Below, in pieces: positions 9,020 to 17,887 of a DNA stretch of 64,000 nt. Numbering within the stretch: the stretch's first letter is position 1; each line of letters starts with the position of its first letter. Source of the DNA: Pseudomonas sp. HOU2 (lineage in GTDB: Bacteria; Pseudomonadota; Gammaproteobacteria; Pseudomonadales; Pseudomonadaceae); contig NZ_CP160398.1 in NCBI RefSeq assembly GCF_040729435.1, positions 1,054,001 through 1,118,000 of the forward strand. Direction: 5' to 3'. The notes under the pieces are model-generated. The model was not told where the DNA came from and made no database searches. It saw only the letters and a program-made list of their open reading frames with translations. A program made the translations under genes and the position numbers.

Positions 9020-9666
9020 TGGACGGTTCAACCAACAAAAGCCTGAGCATTGCCAACCCCAGCGAATCGAACCTGATTTCGACCGTGCTGGATCTGGATC
9101 TGCGGATCCTGTTCCTGACCGCCGCCAACCCCGGCGCGGGCACCACCACCAGCGCGCTGGCGCTGGCCAGCCAACTGGCGCAGATGAGCAGCGGCCAGGT
9201 GCTGCTGGTCGATGCCAGCCAGTCGGCAGGCAACCTCACGCAGCAATTGAACCTGGGCAAGGAGCGCGGCCTGCGCGACCTGCTGTTCAACCCGGACAAC
9301 CCGCCGCTGTTGCAGGACTGCGTGGTGCAGGTGTCGAGCCTGCCTTTTCATGTGCTGCCCAATGGCCGGCCGATCCGCACCCTGGAGCACCTGACCGCCG
9401 AGCGTCTGAGCCCGCTGCTCGACCGCCTGGGCACCCAGTATCGCTTCGTGGTGATCGACGGCGACGCGGTGTATTCCGCCGCCGACACGCTGGTGCTCGC
9501 CACTCAGGTCGACGGCGTGGTGTTCGTGGTGCGCGCCGAGGACACCCGCTGGGAAGTCGCCCAGGCCGCCGTGCAACGCCTGACCCAGGCCGGGGCAAAA
9601 GTGGTCGGTAGCGTGTTCAACCGGCGCAAGTACTACATGCCCAAGTGGCTCTACAAAAACCTGTAA
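9019..9666 (+). CDS. CpsD/CapB-like BY-kinase homologue with degenerate Walker A
   Basis: 215 residues, start ATG overlapping the previous stop codon by one base. The fold is that of bacterial tyrosine kinases and MinD/ParA ATPases: a Walker A position (NPGAGTTTS, about residues 37-45), Walker A' region VLLVDAS and Walker B FVVIDGD. Unlike active BY-kinases the Walker A lysine is replaced by threonine, and the A' motif lacks the second aspartate and the arginine. The C-terminal tyrosine cluster is reduced to YY and one further Y. It sits next to a kinase-less Wzc-like protein, so it is the cytoplasmic partner of a split co-polymerase, but probably without normal ATP use. Confidence 0.82.
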   Translation: MDGSTNKSLSIANPSESNLISTVLDLDLRILFLTAANPGAGTTTSALALASQLAQMSSGQVLLVDASQSAGNLTQQLNLGKERGLRDLLFNPDNPPLLQDCVVQVSSLPFHVLPNGRPIRTLEHLTAERLSPLLDRLGTQYRFVVIDGDAVYSAADTLVLATQVDGVVFVVRAEDTRWEVAQAAVQRLTQAGAKVVGSVFNRRKYYMPKWLYKNL

Positions 9667-9687
9667 GCAAACGCGAAGGATGACGCC

Positions 9688-10713
9688 ATGAACGCCAAGA
9701 TACTTGTTCTGCTGATGCTGCCGCTTGCAGGCTGCTCCAGCAACTCCGAAACCCAGAACATGCCGGTGAACATTCTCACCGCCACCCCGGCCAACGCCCA
9801 GGCCACCGACATGCCGAAGGTCGAACAGACCCTGCGCCCGCAAGACGTGCTGGATGTGATCTTCCACATCAGCACCAGCGGTTCGGACGCCTACCGCGTG
9901 CAGTCGGGTGACCAGATCGGCCTGAACTTCACCGCCGCCAGCCAGCTCAACGGCAACCAGTTGGTGCTGCCTGACGGCACGATCAACCTGCCGGGCGCCA
10001 ACACCTCGGTGAAAATCGCCGGCCTGACCGCCGATGAGGCGCGCGATGAAATCCAGCGTGCCTACCAGCGCAAACAACTGTTCCAGCCCAACCGCAATCA
10101 GCTGACGGTGCAGGTCATCAGCCCGCTGACCAACGAGCAGAACCTCAAAAGCGCGCTGAATCACCCCGCCACCGGCATGAGCCGCGAGATCACCGTGGGC
10201 AATGACGGTTATGCGAGTTTTCCGGAAATCGGTGCGGTGCCGCTGCAAGGCATGACCATCAATCAACTGGAAACCTTCCTCAACCAGAAGTACGCGCAAT
10301 TGCCGGGGCGGATGAGCGTCGATGTGATGCTCAAGTCCACCGCCGGCAACGAGATCTACGTGCTCGGCGAAGTCGGCCAACCGGGTTCCTACCCGATCCG
10401 CCGTCCGGTGTCGGTGCTTGAGGCGCTGACCCTGGCCCGTGGCACCAACGTCAAGGCGCGGCTGGACTCGGTGGTGATCATGCGGCGCAACGGCAACCAG
10501 GTGCAGGCCGTGCACTACGACGTGGAAAAAGCCCTGTCGGGCGACGCGTCGCAGATCGCCTACCTGCAACCGGACGACATGCTGTTCGTGCCGAAAACCA
10601 AACTGGCGAGTGCCGGCGATCTGGCCAGGCAACTGGCCGACGTGGTGCTGTTCCAGGGCGTGGGCTTCAGCTTCGGCTACCGCGTCGACAACAAAGGCAG
10701 TAACAACAACTGA
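9688..10713 (+). CDS. Wza-type polysaccharide export lipoprotein
   Basis: 341 residues. It begins with a lipoprotein signal whose lipobox is PLAGC (Cys near residue 16). It has the polysaccharide-export (Poly_export) domain starting around LRPQDVLDV and repeated in YRVQSGDQIGL, followed by SLBB-type segments such as EIYVLGEVGQPGSYPI and a last one near YLQPDDMLFVPK. It should form the periplasm-spanning outer-membrane channel through which the polymer leaves. It is close in length to Wza-family proteins (about 360-380) and lies between the kinase-like gene and the Wzz/Wzc gene, 21 and 17 bp from each, as expected for an export module. Confidence 0.9.
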   Translation: MNAKILVLLMLPLAGCSSNSETQNMPVNILTATPANAQATDMPKVEQTLRPQDVLDVIFHISTSGSDAYRVQSGDQIGLNFTAASQLNGNQLVLPDGTINLPGANTSVKIAGLTADEARDEIQRAYQRKQLFQPNRNQLTVQVISPLTNEQNLKSALNHPATGMSREITVGNDGYASFPEIGAVPLQGMTINQLETFLNQKYAQLPGRMSVDVMLKSTAGNEIYVLGEVGQPGSYPIRRPVSVLEALTLARGTNVKARLDSVVIMRRNGNQVQAVHYDVEKALSGDASQIAYLQPDDMLFVPKTKLASAGDLARQLADVVLFQGVGFSFGYRVDNKGSNNN

Positions 10714-10730
10714 CTCTCAGGTGACCGATC

Positions 10731-12323
10731 ATGAATCCAAAGGAAAACTACCTGCATGAGTTCTTCAGGATCTTCTTCGCCAACAAGCAATTGGTGAAAC
10801 GGGTCTTCCTGATCTTTGCAGTCATCGCGTTGCTGCTGCCGCTGGTGCTCAAACAGAGCTTCGATATCACCGCACAGGTGATCGTGCAGTCGAAAAAACT
10901 CTCCCAGGGTGACGCCACCACGTCACTGACGGTCGATAACGCCACCTTCATTCCGCCGTCGCTGGCGGACATGGAAACCGAAAGCAACATCCTCCGGTCC
11001 CCGGCGCTGATCCGCCAGACCATCAGCGAGCTGCGCGACAAGGGCGAGTACAACCCGCCGGTGGGCATCTTCGCCAAACTGGTGAGCGAACCGTTCCGGC
11101 GCTATGTCACGTCGCCGCTGCGGCAGTACCTGATCAACCCGCTGCGCAACATGCTCGGGCTGCAAACCGATCCGGTGCGTGACACCGTGCTCGACGGCCT
11201 GACGCAAGATGCGATCAACAGCCTGAAAATCGAGACCCTGCCCGGCTCCAACGTGATCTCGATCGTCTACAGTTTCCCCGATCCGCATCAGGGCACGACG
11301 TTCGTCGCCACGCTGTTGCAGAACTATCTGGGCAGCCGTCAGGCGCTGCAATCGATCGACCTGCCGCAATCCTTCTACGAAACCAAGAAGCACCTGTATC
11401 AGGTGCGACTCGACGGGCTGGAAGGTAATCGGCAAGCGCTGCTGGAAAGTGTTGCATCATCCGATCCGAAGGAAGAAATCACCTTCCGCCTGAACGCGAT
11501 CAACACTGAAGAGCAAGCCCTGAACCTGTACCAGGATCGTCTGCTACAGAGCCAGCGCTGGCTCGAATACCTGAAAACCGCGTTGACGGCCGCCAGCAGC
11601 AACAAGCTCAACGACTACACCTTCCCCTTCACCTTCACTACCACCGTCGATAACGTGGCGTTCGAGGATCGGGAAATCAAACAGTTGGGCGAGCAACTGA
11701 CCACCCAAGTCAGCCGCTACATGAATGACCTCGCGGTGTTCCAGCCCGGCAGCGAGCCGATGCTGCTGACCCGTGAGCAGATCGCCCGCACCCGCCAGCA
11801 GTTCCTCAAAGTGGTGAGCAACCGCATTCAGGAACGCACCAACGACCTGGCCGTGGTGCAACAGGTGATCGATCAGAAAACCGCGCGCATCGCCGAGTTC
11901 AAGAACCGCATCCACACCTTGCAGCAGACCCAGAGCAAGCTGCGGCAGATGGACACCGAAATCGACGCGCTGCACACGGCGTTCTCGACCTACGCGCAAC
12001 GCTTTGCCGAAAGCAGCACCGCGGGTTCGCTCAACGACGACCTGTCGAACGCCAAGGTGCTCAGCCCGCCGTTCGAGCCGACCGAGCCGGCGTTCCCCAA
12101 ACCGCTGCTGATCATTCCGTTCGGGCTGTTCACCGGTCTGCTGCTGGCGATTGCCCTGGTCTATGTGCGTGAGTTCTTCGATCACCGTTTCAAACACCCG
12201 GCGCAAATCACCCACGAACTGGGCCTGCCGGTGTTGCTGGTCATCAACGACGAGAACGTGCTGCCGAGCAATCCGCACAAGAACTGGACCGTGCCAAGCT
12301 TTGTGCACTGGGTGCGCAATTGA
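10731..12323 (+). CDS. Chain-length determinant / polysaccharide co-polymerase (Wzc N-terminal type)
   Basis: 530 residues. A first membrane helix (about 24-43) is followed by a long periplasmic region rich in predicted coiled coil (roughly 200-430) and a second helix (about 463-486, LLIIPFGLFTGLLLAIAL). The protein ends only about 45 residues later. The proline-rich stretch PPFEPTEPAFPKP just before the second helix is the usual Wzz-family motif. The cytoplasmic kinase domain found in Wzc is absent and is represented by the separate gene at 9019. It should control chain length and couple Wzy polymerisation to the Wza channel. Confidence 0.9.
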   Translation: MNPKENYLHEFFRIFFANKQLVKRVFLIFAVIALLLPLVLKQSFDITAQVIVQSKKLSQGDATTSLTVDNATFIPPSLADMETESNILRSPALIRQTISELRDKGEYNPPVGIFAKLVSEPFRRYVTSPLRQYLINPLRNMLGLQTDPVRDTVLDGLTQDAINSLKIETLPGSNVISIVYSFPDPHQGTTFVATLLQNYLGSRQALQSIDLPQSFYETKKHLYQVRLDGLEGNRQALLESVASSDPKEEITFRLNAINTEEQALNLYQDRLLQSQRWLEYLKTALTAASSNKLNDYTFPFTFTTTVDNVAFEDREIKQLGEQLTTQVSRYMNDLAVFQPGSEPMLLTREQIARTRQQFLKVVSNRIQERTNDLAVVQQVIDQKTARIAEFKNRIHTLQQTQSKLRQMDTEIDALHTAFSTYAQRFAESSTAGSLNDDLSNAKVLSPPFEPTEPAFPKPLLIIPFGLFTGLLLAIALVYVREFFDHRFKHPAQITHELGLPVLLVINDENVLPSNPHKNWTVPSFVHWVRN

Positions 12324-13411
12324 ACACGCCCTCCACCCCGAATGCCGCGCTGCCGATCATTCACTTGCTCAGCAGCGGCGGCTTCTATGGGGCCGAGCGC
12401 ATGTTGCTCGATCACTGCCTGGCGACACCGGGGCAGCATCAGGTGCTGTTTCTCGATGCGCCGCCGGCATTGATCGCGCGCTTTCGCGAGGCCGGGGTGG
12501 ACTGCCGTGGCTGCTCCGGGCTCGGCGAGTTGTTGCGCCACCTGCGGGCCCGGCGCAGCGAACGGCCGCTGATCAACACGCACAATTTCAAAGGGCTGTT
12601 GTTCGGTTGGGTCGCGGCGACGCTGTTGCGTTTGCCGCTGGTCATTACTCAACACGGCTTCACCCCGCGCAGCCGCAAGCAGAAGTTCTACACCTGGCTG
12701 AGTCTGCAGTTGTGCCGCACGGCGTCGGTGGATCGCGTGGTGTGCGTGGCCGAGAGCATCGCCGTGCTGCATCGTCAGGCCAGCGTGCAGGCGGACAAAC
12801 TCCAGGTGATCCCCAACGGATTGCCGGCCGCCGACGCGCTGATCAGCACCACTGACAGCCAGCGCTGGCTCACCGGTTACGTCGGGCGCCTGAGCAGCGA
12901 GAAAGGCCCGGACCTGTTTCTCGATGCGCTGATTCCGCTGTGTCACCAGCATCCGCAACTGGACGCGGTGATGCTCGGCGACGGCCCGGAACGTGAGGCG
13001 CTGCAGGCGCGGATCGACGCCGCAGGTTTGCAGCAACGAATTCGCCTGCCCGGTTACCAGACCGCCATGCAACCGTGGTGGCAGCGCCTGGATGCGCTGG
13101 TGATCAGCTCGCGCACCGAAGGCACGCCGATGATTCTGCTCGAAGCGATGCAGGCCGGCGTGCCGGTGGTGGCGTTCGCTGTCGGCGGCATTCCCGATGT
13201 GCTCGAGCACCGACATAACGGTCTGCTGGCGACACCCGCCGACAGCGCCGACCTCGCCCGTCAGCTCGACAACCTGCTGAGCGAGCCGAAGCTGGCCCGG
13301 CATTTGTGCGACAACGCAAAGCGTACGCAACAGGATCGCTACGACCTCAAGGCCCTGGCCGAACGCTGGTCGCAGCTGTACATCCGCACGGCACGGGAGG
13401 CACGCGCATGA
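12320..13411 (+). CDS. Glycosyltransferase, GT4 family (GT-B fold)
   Basis: 363 residues from a TTG start that overlaps the preceding TGA stop, suggesting translational coupling; no ATG lies nearby in frame. The N-terminal GT-B motif SSGGFYGAERMLLDH and the C-terminal nucleotide-sugar block TEGTPMILLEAMQAGVPVV, with the E-x7-E pair, are clear. YVGRLSSEKGPDLF marks the start of the second domain. It is a cytoplasmic retaining transferase adding one sugar of the repeat unit on the lipid carrier. Donor and acceptor are unknown. Confidence 0.9.
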   Translation: MNTPSTPNAALPIIHLLSSGGFYGAERMLLDHCLATPGQHQVLFLDAPPALIARFREAGVDCRGCSGLGELLRHLRARRSERPLINTHNFKGLLFGWVAATLLRLPLVITQHGFTPRSRKQKFYTWLSLQLCRTASVDRVVCVAESIAVLHRQASVQADKLQVIPNGLPAADALISTTDSQRWLTGYVGRLSSEKGPDLFLDALIPLCHQHPQLDAVMLGDGPEREALQARIDAAGLQQRIRLPGYQTAMQPWWQRLDALVISSRTEGTPMILLEAMQAGVPVVAFAVGGIPDVLEHRHNGLLATPADSADLARQLDNLLSEPKLARHLCDNAKRTQQDRYDLKALAERWSQLYIRTAREARA

Positions 13412-14778
13412 TTTTCCCGCTCTCGATCGTCACGCTGCTCGGCATGGTCTGCATCGGTCTGCTCGCCAGCCCCTATCCGTTTCTGGCACCCGGCGCGGTC
13501 ATTGGTCTGGTGGCTTTCACGGTGTTGTATCGCAAGCCGACCTGGGGCCTGCTGGGCATTGCCGCGCTGGTGCCATTCGAGGGTTTCTTCAAGGACAGCG
13601 CGCTGTCCGGGAGCAAACTGATCGGCGCTTCGCTGGCAGTGATCCTGATGCTGCAACTGGCCATGCATCAGATTCCGTCCGAGCGTCTGCGCAGCAATAT
13701 CTGGCGGTTTCTGCTGTGGTTTCTGGTGCTGTATTTCCTCAGTCTGCTCAACACCGATGACTTGGGTATGTCGCTGGGGCATCTGCGTGAACTGAGCGTC
13801 GGCCTGATCCTGTTTGTCATCACCCTGCTGATCGGCCGCGAACTGAACCTCGACCTGTTCGCCCGTCTGGTGACCCTGAGCGTCAGCGCCACCTGCGCCA
13901 TGGCGATGTTCTCGACCAAATTTCAGGATCAGGGGCGTGCCGCCGGGCTGCTGGAAGACCCCAACGCCTTCGCGCTGCTGATCGCCTTCGCCATTCCGCT
14001 GGCGCTGCTGCTGGTGATTCGCGGGCCGAATCTGCTGCACCGTTTGTTCTGGGGCGCTTGCTGCCTATTGCTGCTGGGCGGCATGACCAAGACCGAGTCG
14101 CGCTCGGGGCTGGTGGTGGTGGCCTTGAGTCTGTTGATCGGCTGCTGGCACTACCGCACGCAACTGACGCGCATTCGTCCACGGCACCTGGGCTTTGCCA
14201 TGCTCGGCGTAGCCATCGTGATTCCGCTGGCGATCTACGCGATGCCCGCCGGTTACCTCGCGCGCATTCAGTCCCTGAGCGTGTTGAGCGCCGGGGCCAA
14301 GGGTCACGACGACGAATCCCTCGGCCGGCGCGCCTCGTACATCGTGGTCGGCGGGCAGATGATCCGCGAGAACCCGCTGCTCGGCTCCGGCCCCGGCACC
14401 TTTCCGCTGCACTACGCGACCACCGGCTACGCCAAGGCGTTTTCCGCCAACCGCAAGATCGGCGACCTGTACCGCCGTGCCCACAACACCTACCTGGAAA
14501 TCTTCAGTGAACTGGGAATTCCCGCCGGCCTGCTGTTTGTCGGCATGCTCGGCCTCGGTCTGTACAACCTGATACGCGCTCGCGCTGCATGGATGCTGCG
14601 ACGCGACTGGCAGGAGGCGGACCTGATGACCCACCTCGGGGTGAGCTTCCTGTCGCTGACCCTGTTCCTGATGTTCCTCAGCGCACCGAACCAGAAATAC
14701 GTTTGGATCATGCTCGCGCTAACCAGTGTGCTGCGCCTCAAGGCCGAGCAAGCGCCATCGACGGAGGCCCGGGCATGA
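13408..14778 (+). CDS. O-antigen polymerase/ligase-family membrane protein (Wzy)
   Basis: 456 residues from the ATG at 13408, which overlaps the GT4 stop (ATGA). About ten to twelve membrane helices are visible, with a long periplasmic loop between roughly 285 and 365 containing RRASYIVVGGQMIRENP and GSGPGTFPLHY. This is the conserved loop of the Wzy_C/WaaL family, including the arginine and the later histidine in RRAHNTYLEI. In a locus with Wzx, Wza and Wzc but no lipid A genes it is best read as the Wzy polymerase joining repeat units in the periplasm. Confidence 0.88.
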   Translation: MIFPLSIVTLLGMVCIGLLASPYPFLAPGAVIGLVAFTVLYRKPTWGLLGIAALVPFEGFFKDSALSGSKLIGASLAVILMLQLAMHQIPSERLRSNIWRFLLWFLVLYFLSLLNTDDLGMSLGHLRELSVGLILFVITLLIGRELNLDLFARLVTLSVSATCAMAMFSTKFQDQGRAAGLLEDPNAFALLIAFAIPLALLLVIRGPNLLHRLFWGACCLLLLGGMTKTESRSGLVVVALSLLIGCWHYRTQLTRIRPRHLGFAMLGVAIVIPLAIYAMPAGYLARIQSLSVLSAGAKGHDDESLGRRASYIVVGGQMIRENPLLGSGPGTFPLHYATTGYAKAFSANRKIGDLYRRAHNTYLEIFSELGIPAGLLFVGMLGLGLYNLIRARAAWMLRRDWQEADLMTHLGVSFLSLTLFLMFLSAPNQKYVWIMLALTSVLRLKAEQAPSTEARA

Positions 14779-15743
14779 ACCGGATCAGTATCGTTATCCC
14801 GATGTACAACGAGGCCCGGCACATTGGCCGCACGCTGCTGGCCGCGCAAAAAGCCGCACATGCGGCCGATGTCGACTGCGAGTTGATCGTGGTCGACAAC
14901 GGTTCGAGCGACGACGGCCCGCACATCGCCCGCCAGTTCGGCGCGCAGGTGCTGGTGCTGCCAGGCCTGCTGATTGGTGCGCTGCGCAATCGCGGTGCGC
15001 TGCTGGCAAGCGGCGAGTGGATCGCGTTTATCGATGCCGACGTCGAAATGCCCGAAGACTGGCTCAAGCCCTTGTTCGAACTGGAGGCCAGCGCGCAAGC
15101 CGACGTGTTCGGCCTCGACCTGCACACACCCGCCGCCGCGCCGTGGTACGCCGCTGCCTGGCAACGGCGCACGCTGAGCCCGACGAGTCAGGCGTCGCAC
15201 GCAGTGGACTGGCTACCCAGCTCCAACCTGCTGATGCGCCGGCGCTGGTTCGAAAAGGTCGGCGGCTTCAACGAACACCTGCGCACCGGCGAGGACAAGG
15301 AGTTCACCCTGCGCCTGCACGAACAAGGCGCACGGCTGCTCTCGGTGAACAACAACGTGGCCCTGCACTGGGGCTACGAGATGAACTGGCGCGAGTGGAT
15401 GGGCAAGGAAATGTGGCGTCAGGGCAGTCATCTGCAACTGCTGCGCACCCACGGTTTCAGCCTGCGGCTGTTGCGCTTTCCGCTGCTGTCGCTGATGGCC
15501 TGGCTGCTGGACCTGCTGGCGATATCCGCGCTGCTCAACGGTTTTCCGCATCACGCGGCAATCATGGTGTCGCTGACCCTGATTCCGGCGCTGGTGCTGA
15601 GCATTCGTCAGAGCTCACGCCATCACGACGTGGCCCTGACCCTGCAACTGTGGGGCCTGCACTGGCTGCGGCTGCACCTGGCCGGGGCCGCGTTCATTCT
15701 CAGTCTGTGTCATTGGAACGCCAGGAGGCCTGCCCGTGGCTGA
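14775..15743 (+). CDS. Glycosyltransferase, GT2 family
   Basis: 322 residues, ATG at 14775 overlapping the Wzy stop. GT-A fold: IVIPMYNEARHIG at the N-terminus, the nucleotide-binding VVDNGSSDD, the metal-binding DxD region FIDADVEMP and the acceptor region GGFNEHLRTGEDKEF with the ED catalytic pair. Two hydrophobic stretches near the C-terminus (about 240-285) suggest membrane attachment. It is an inverting transferase for one linkage of the repeat unit. It overlaps the next GT2 gene by 8 bp. Confidence 0.9.
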   Translation: MNRISIVIPMYNEARHIGRTLLAAQKAAHAADVDCELIVVDNGSSDDGPHIARQFGAQVLVLPGLLIGALRNRGALLASGEWIAFIDADVEMPEDWLKPLFELEASAQADVFGLDLHTPAAAPWYAAAWQRRTLSPTSQASHAVDWLPSSNLLMRRRWFEKVGGFNEHLRTGEDKEFTLRLHEQGARLLSVNNNVALHWGYEMNWREWMGKEMWRQGSHLQLLRTHGFSLRLLRFPLLSLMAWLLDLLAISALLNGFPHHAAIMVSLTLIPALVLSIRQSSRHHDVALTLQLWGLHWLRLHLAGAAFILSLCHWNARRPARG

Positions 15744-16872
15744 ATTCATTTTCTGGCTGTGCCTGCTGCTGCCGGTGTACGCCTATCTGGGTTACCCGCT
15801 GCTGCTGACCGTGCTGGCGCCGCTATTCCCGGCCTGGCGCCACAGCCCGGCGCCGCCGCTGAACATCAGCATCGTGATCGCCGCGCACAACGAGGCGCGG
15901 CACATCGAGCACAAATTGCGCACGCTGCTGGCGCAGGATTATCAGCCGGCGACGCTGCAGATCATTCTCGCCAGCGACGGCTCCACTGATGACACCGTGG
16001 CCTGCGCGCACAAGGTGGTTGATTCGCGCATCACCGTGCTCGACCTGCCGCGCCAGGGCAAAGCCGCGACGCTGAATGCCGGCGTGGCGCTGGCGACTGG
16101 CGATATTCTGGTGTTCACCGATGCCGATAACCAATGGTCGCGAGAAACCCTCGGCTACCTGCTCGCTCCGCTGAGTGACCCGAGCGTCGGCGCCTGCGCC
16201 GGGCACATGGTGATTCCGGTCACCGGCGGCGGCTTGAGCGTCGGCGATAGCCTGTACCGGCATTACGAAGGCTGGCTGCGTCGGGTGGAGAATCGCACCG
16301 GCTGCATGGTCTCGGCCGACGGCGCCCTGCTCGCCCTGCGCCGCGAGCTGTTCCAGAACGTGCCGGCGGAGGTCAACGACGACTTCTTTCTCAGCACCTG
16401 TGCACCGGTGGCCTTCAAGCGCATTGTGTACGTGCCCGAGGCGCAAGTGATCGACCACGGTGTCGACGAAGCGGACAAACAGTTCCGCCGCCGTCAACGC
16501 GTCACCGTCGGTGGCCTGCAAAGCCTCGCCCAGCGCCGTGAGCTGCTCAACCCACTCAAACATGGCCTGTATTCGATTGCGCTGATCAGCCACAAACTGA
16601 TCCGCCGCCTGGCACCGATCCTCCTGCTGCCGTTGCTGCTGAGCAACTTCTGGCTGTGGAACGACCACGGTTTCTATCGACTGGCCCTGATCGCGCAACT
16701 GTTCGGCTACGCCGTCGCGATCGCCGGGCTGCTGGATTCACAACACCGGTTACCCAAACCGTTCCGCCTTGCGGCATTCCTGCTGGTGACGCTGGCAGGC
16801 ATGAGCATCGGCCTGTGGCAGTTCCTGCGCGGCCACCGTTACGCCCAGTGGAACCCTGAACAAAACCGTTGA
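15736..16872 (+). CDS. Membrane glycosyltransferase, GT2 family
   Basis: 378 residues from a GTG start at 15736 with an AGGAGG ribosome site at 15723; it overlaps the previous gene by 8 bp. An N-terminal membrane helix (about 3-30) precedes the GT-A domain: IVIAAHNEARHIE, ILASDGSTDDT, the DxD in VFTDADNQW and a later VNDDFFLS region. The QxxRW-type position is occupied by QFRRRQRVTVGG. Three C-terminal helices follow (about 285-365). The architecture resembles processive or exopolysaccharide GT2 enzymes, but in this Wzx/Wzy locus it probably adds a single sugar. Confidence 0.9.
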   Translation: MAEFIFWLCLLLPVYAYLGYPLLLTVLAPLFPAWRHSPAPPLNISIVIAAHNEARHIEHKLRTLLAQDYQPATLQIILASDGSTDDTVACAHKVVDSRITVLDLPRQGKAATLNAGVALATGDILVFTDADNQWSRETLGYLLAPLSDPSVGACAGHMVIPVTGGGLSVGDSLYRHYEGWLRRVENRTGCMVSADGALLALRRELFQNVPAEVNDDFFLSTCAPVAFKRIVYVPEAQVIDHGVDEADKQFRRRQRVTVGGLQSLAQRRELLNPLKHGLYSIALISHKLIRRLAPILLLPLLLSNFWLWNDHGFYRLALIAQLFGYAVAIAGLLDSQHRLPKPFRLAAFLLVTLAGMSIGLWQFLRGHRYAQWNPEQNR

Positions 16873-16885
16873 GAGGAGCGAAGCC

Positions 16886-17887
16886 ATGGCGATCAAACAA
16901 CTGATAAAACGCACCAGTGGCTGGCTTTACCTCAACTCCTCCGTGGGACGAAACCAGTTGCACGGTGCCGGAGTGATCCTGATGTTGCACCGGGTGCTGT
17001 CCAACGACCGCGCCGCCGACCTGCCGCACCGCAATGAGCTGTGTGTCGGGCCGAAAGCCTTCGAACACCTGCTGGTGTGGCTGCGCCGGCATTTCGATTG
17101 CGTACCGTTGATGGACATCCTCACGCCCACCGCACTGCGCAGCGAACGCCCACGGGTGGCGCTGACCTTCGACGATGGCTGGCGCGACAACGCGGTCAAT
17201 GCCTTCCCGCTGCTGCAAAAACATCAGGTGCCGGCGAGCATTTTCCTCTCCACCGATTTCATCGGCAGCCGTCAGCGCTTCTGGTGGGAAAGCCTTGGCG
17301 AAACCCTGTGGGGCAGCCACGGCGAAAAGGCCCGCATGCACTTGATCGAATGCCTGCACATGATCCACCACCCGGTGCCGGTGCTGGTGGATGATATCGA
17401 CGTCGATCGCCGCAGCCTGTCGCTGCTGCATTACCTGCAAGGCCTGAAAACCCTTGAACCGGCGATGCTCGAACGCCTCCCCGACGAATGTCCGCCCGAA
17501 GCGCAGCCCCAAGCGCTGGACTGGCATCAGGTGCGCGCGATGGAAGCTTCCGGGCTGGTGCGCTTCGGCCCGCACGGCGCCAGCCACGCGATCCTCACCG
17601 AACTGGACGATGTGCGCCTGAGCGAAGAAATCAGCCGCAGCCGTGATGCCTTGTACAACGGCTGCAACCGACCGCTGCCGGTGTATTGCTACCCCAACGG
17701 TAACAACGACGAGCGCGTGCGCAAGCAGATTGCCGCGCACGATTACCCGTTCGCCCTGGGCACCGGCACCGGCATCTATCGCGGCGAAGGTGATCCGCTG
17801 AACCTGCCGCGCTTCGGCGTCAGCCAGCGCACCGCGCGCAATCCCGAGTTGTTGTCGTGGCGCATCTTTCGCGGAAACCGGCCATGA
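16886..17887 (+). CDS. Polysaccharide deacetylase family protein (NodB fold)
   Basis: 333 residues. The NodB-homology signature LTFDDGW (about residue 95) gives the catalytic base and metal aspartate, and GPHGASHAILTEL supplies histidine ligands of the metal site (the usual H-x3-H). A further YCYPNGNND block matches the substrate-side motif. There is no obvious signal peptide, but an N-terminal basic stretch is present. It should remove N- or O-acetyl groups from the sugar repeat. Overlap of its stop with the Wzx start by 4 bp places it firmly in the operon. A second, unrelated deacetylase is encoded at 23131. Confidence 0.88.
   Translation: MAIKQLIKRTSGWLYLNSSVGRNQLHGAGVILMLHRVLSNDRAADLPHRNELCVGPKAFEHLLVWLRRHFDCVPLMDILTPTALRSERPRVALTFDDGWRDNAVNAFPLLQKHQVPASIFLSTDFIGSRQRFWWESLGETLWGSHGEKARMHLIECLHMIHHPVPVLVDDIDVDRRSLSLLHYLQGLKTLEPAMLERLPDECPPEAQPQALDWHQVRAMEASGLVRFGPHGASHAILTELDDVRLSEEISRSRDALYNGCNRPLPVYCYPNGNNDERVRKQIAAHDYPFALGTGTGIYRGEGDPLNLPRFGVSQRTARNPELLSWRIFRGNRP

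Noticed and set aside
9028..10632. 534-codon minus-strand open frame
   Set aside because: Antisense to the kinase-like and Wza-type genes, His/Gly/Val-rich shadow; no supporting motif.
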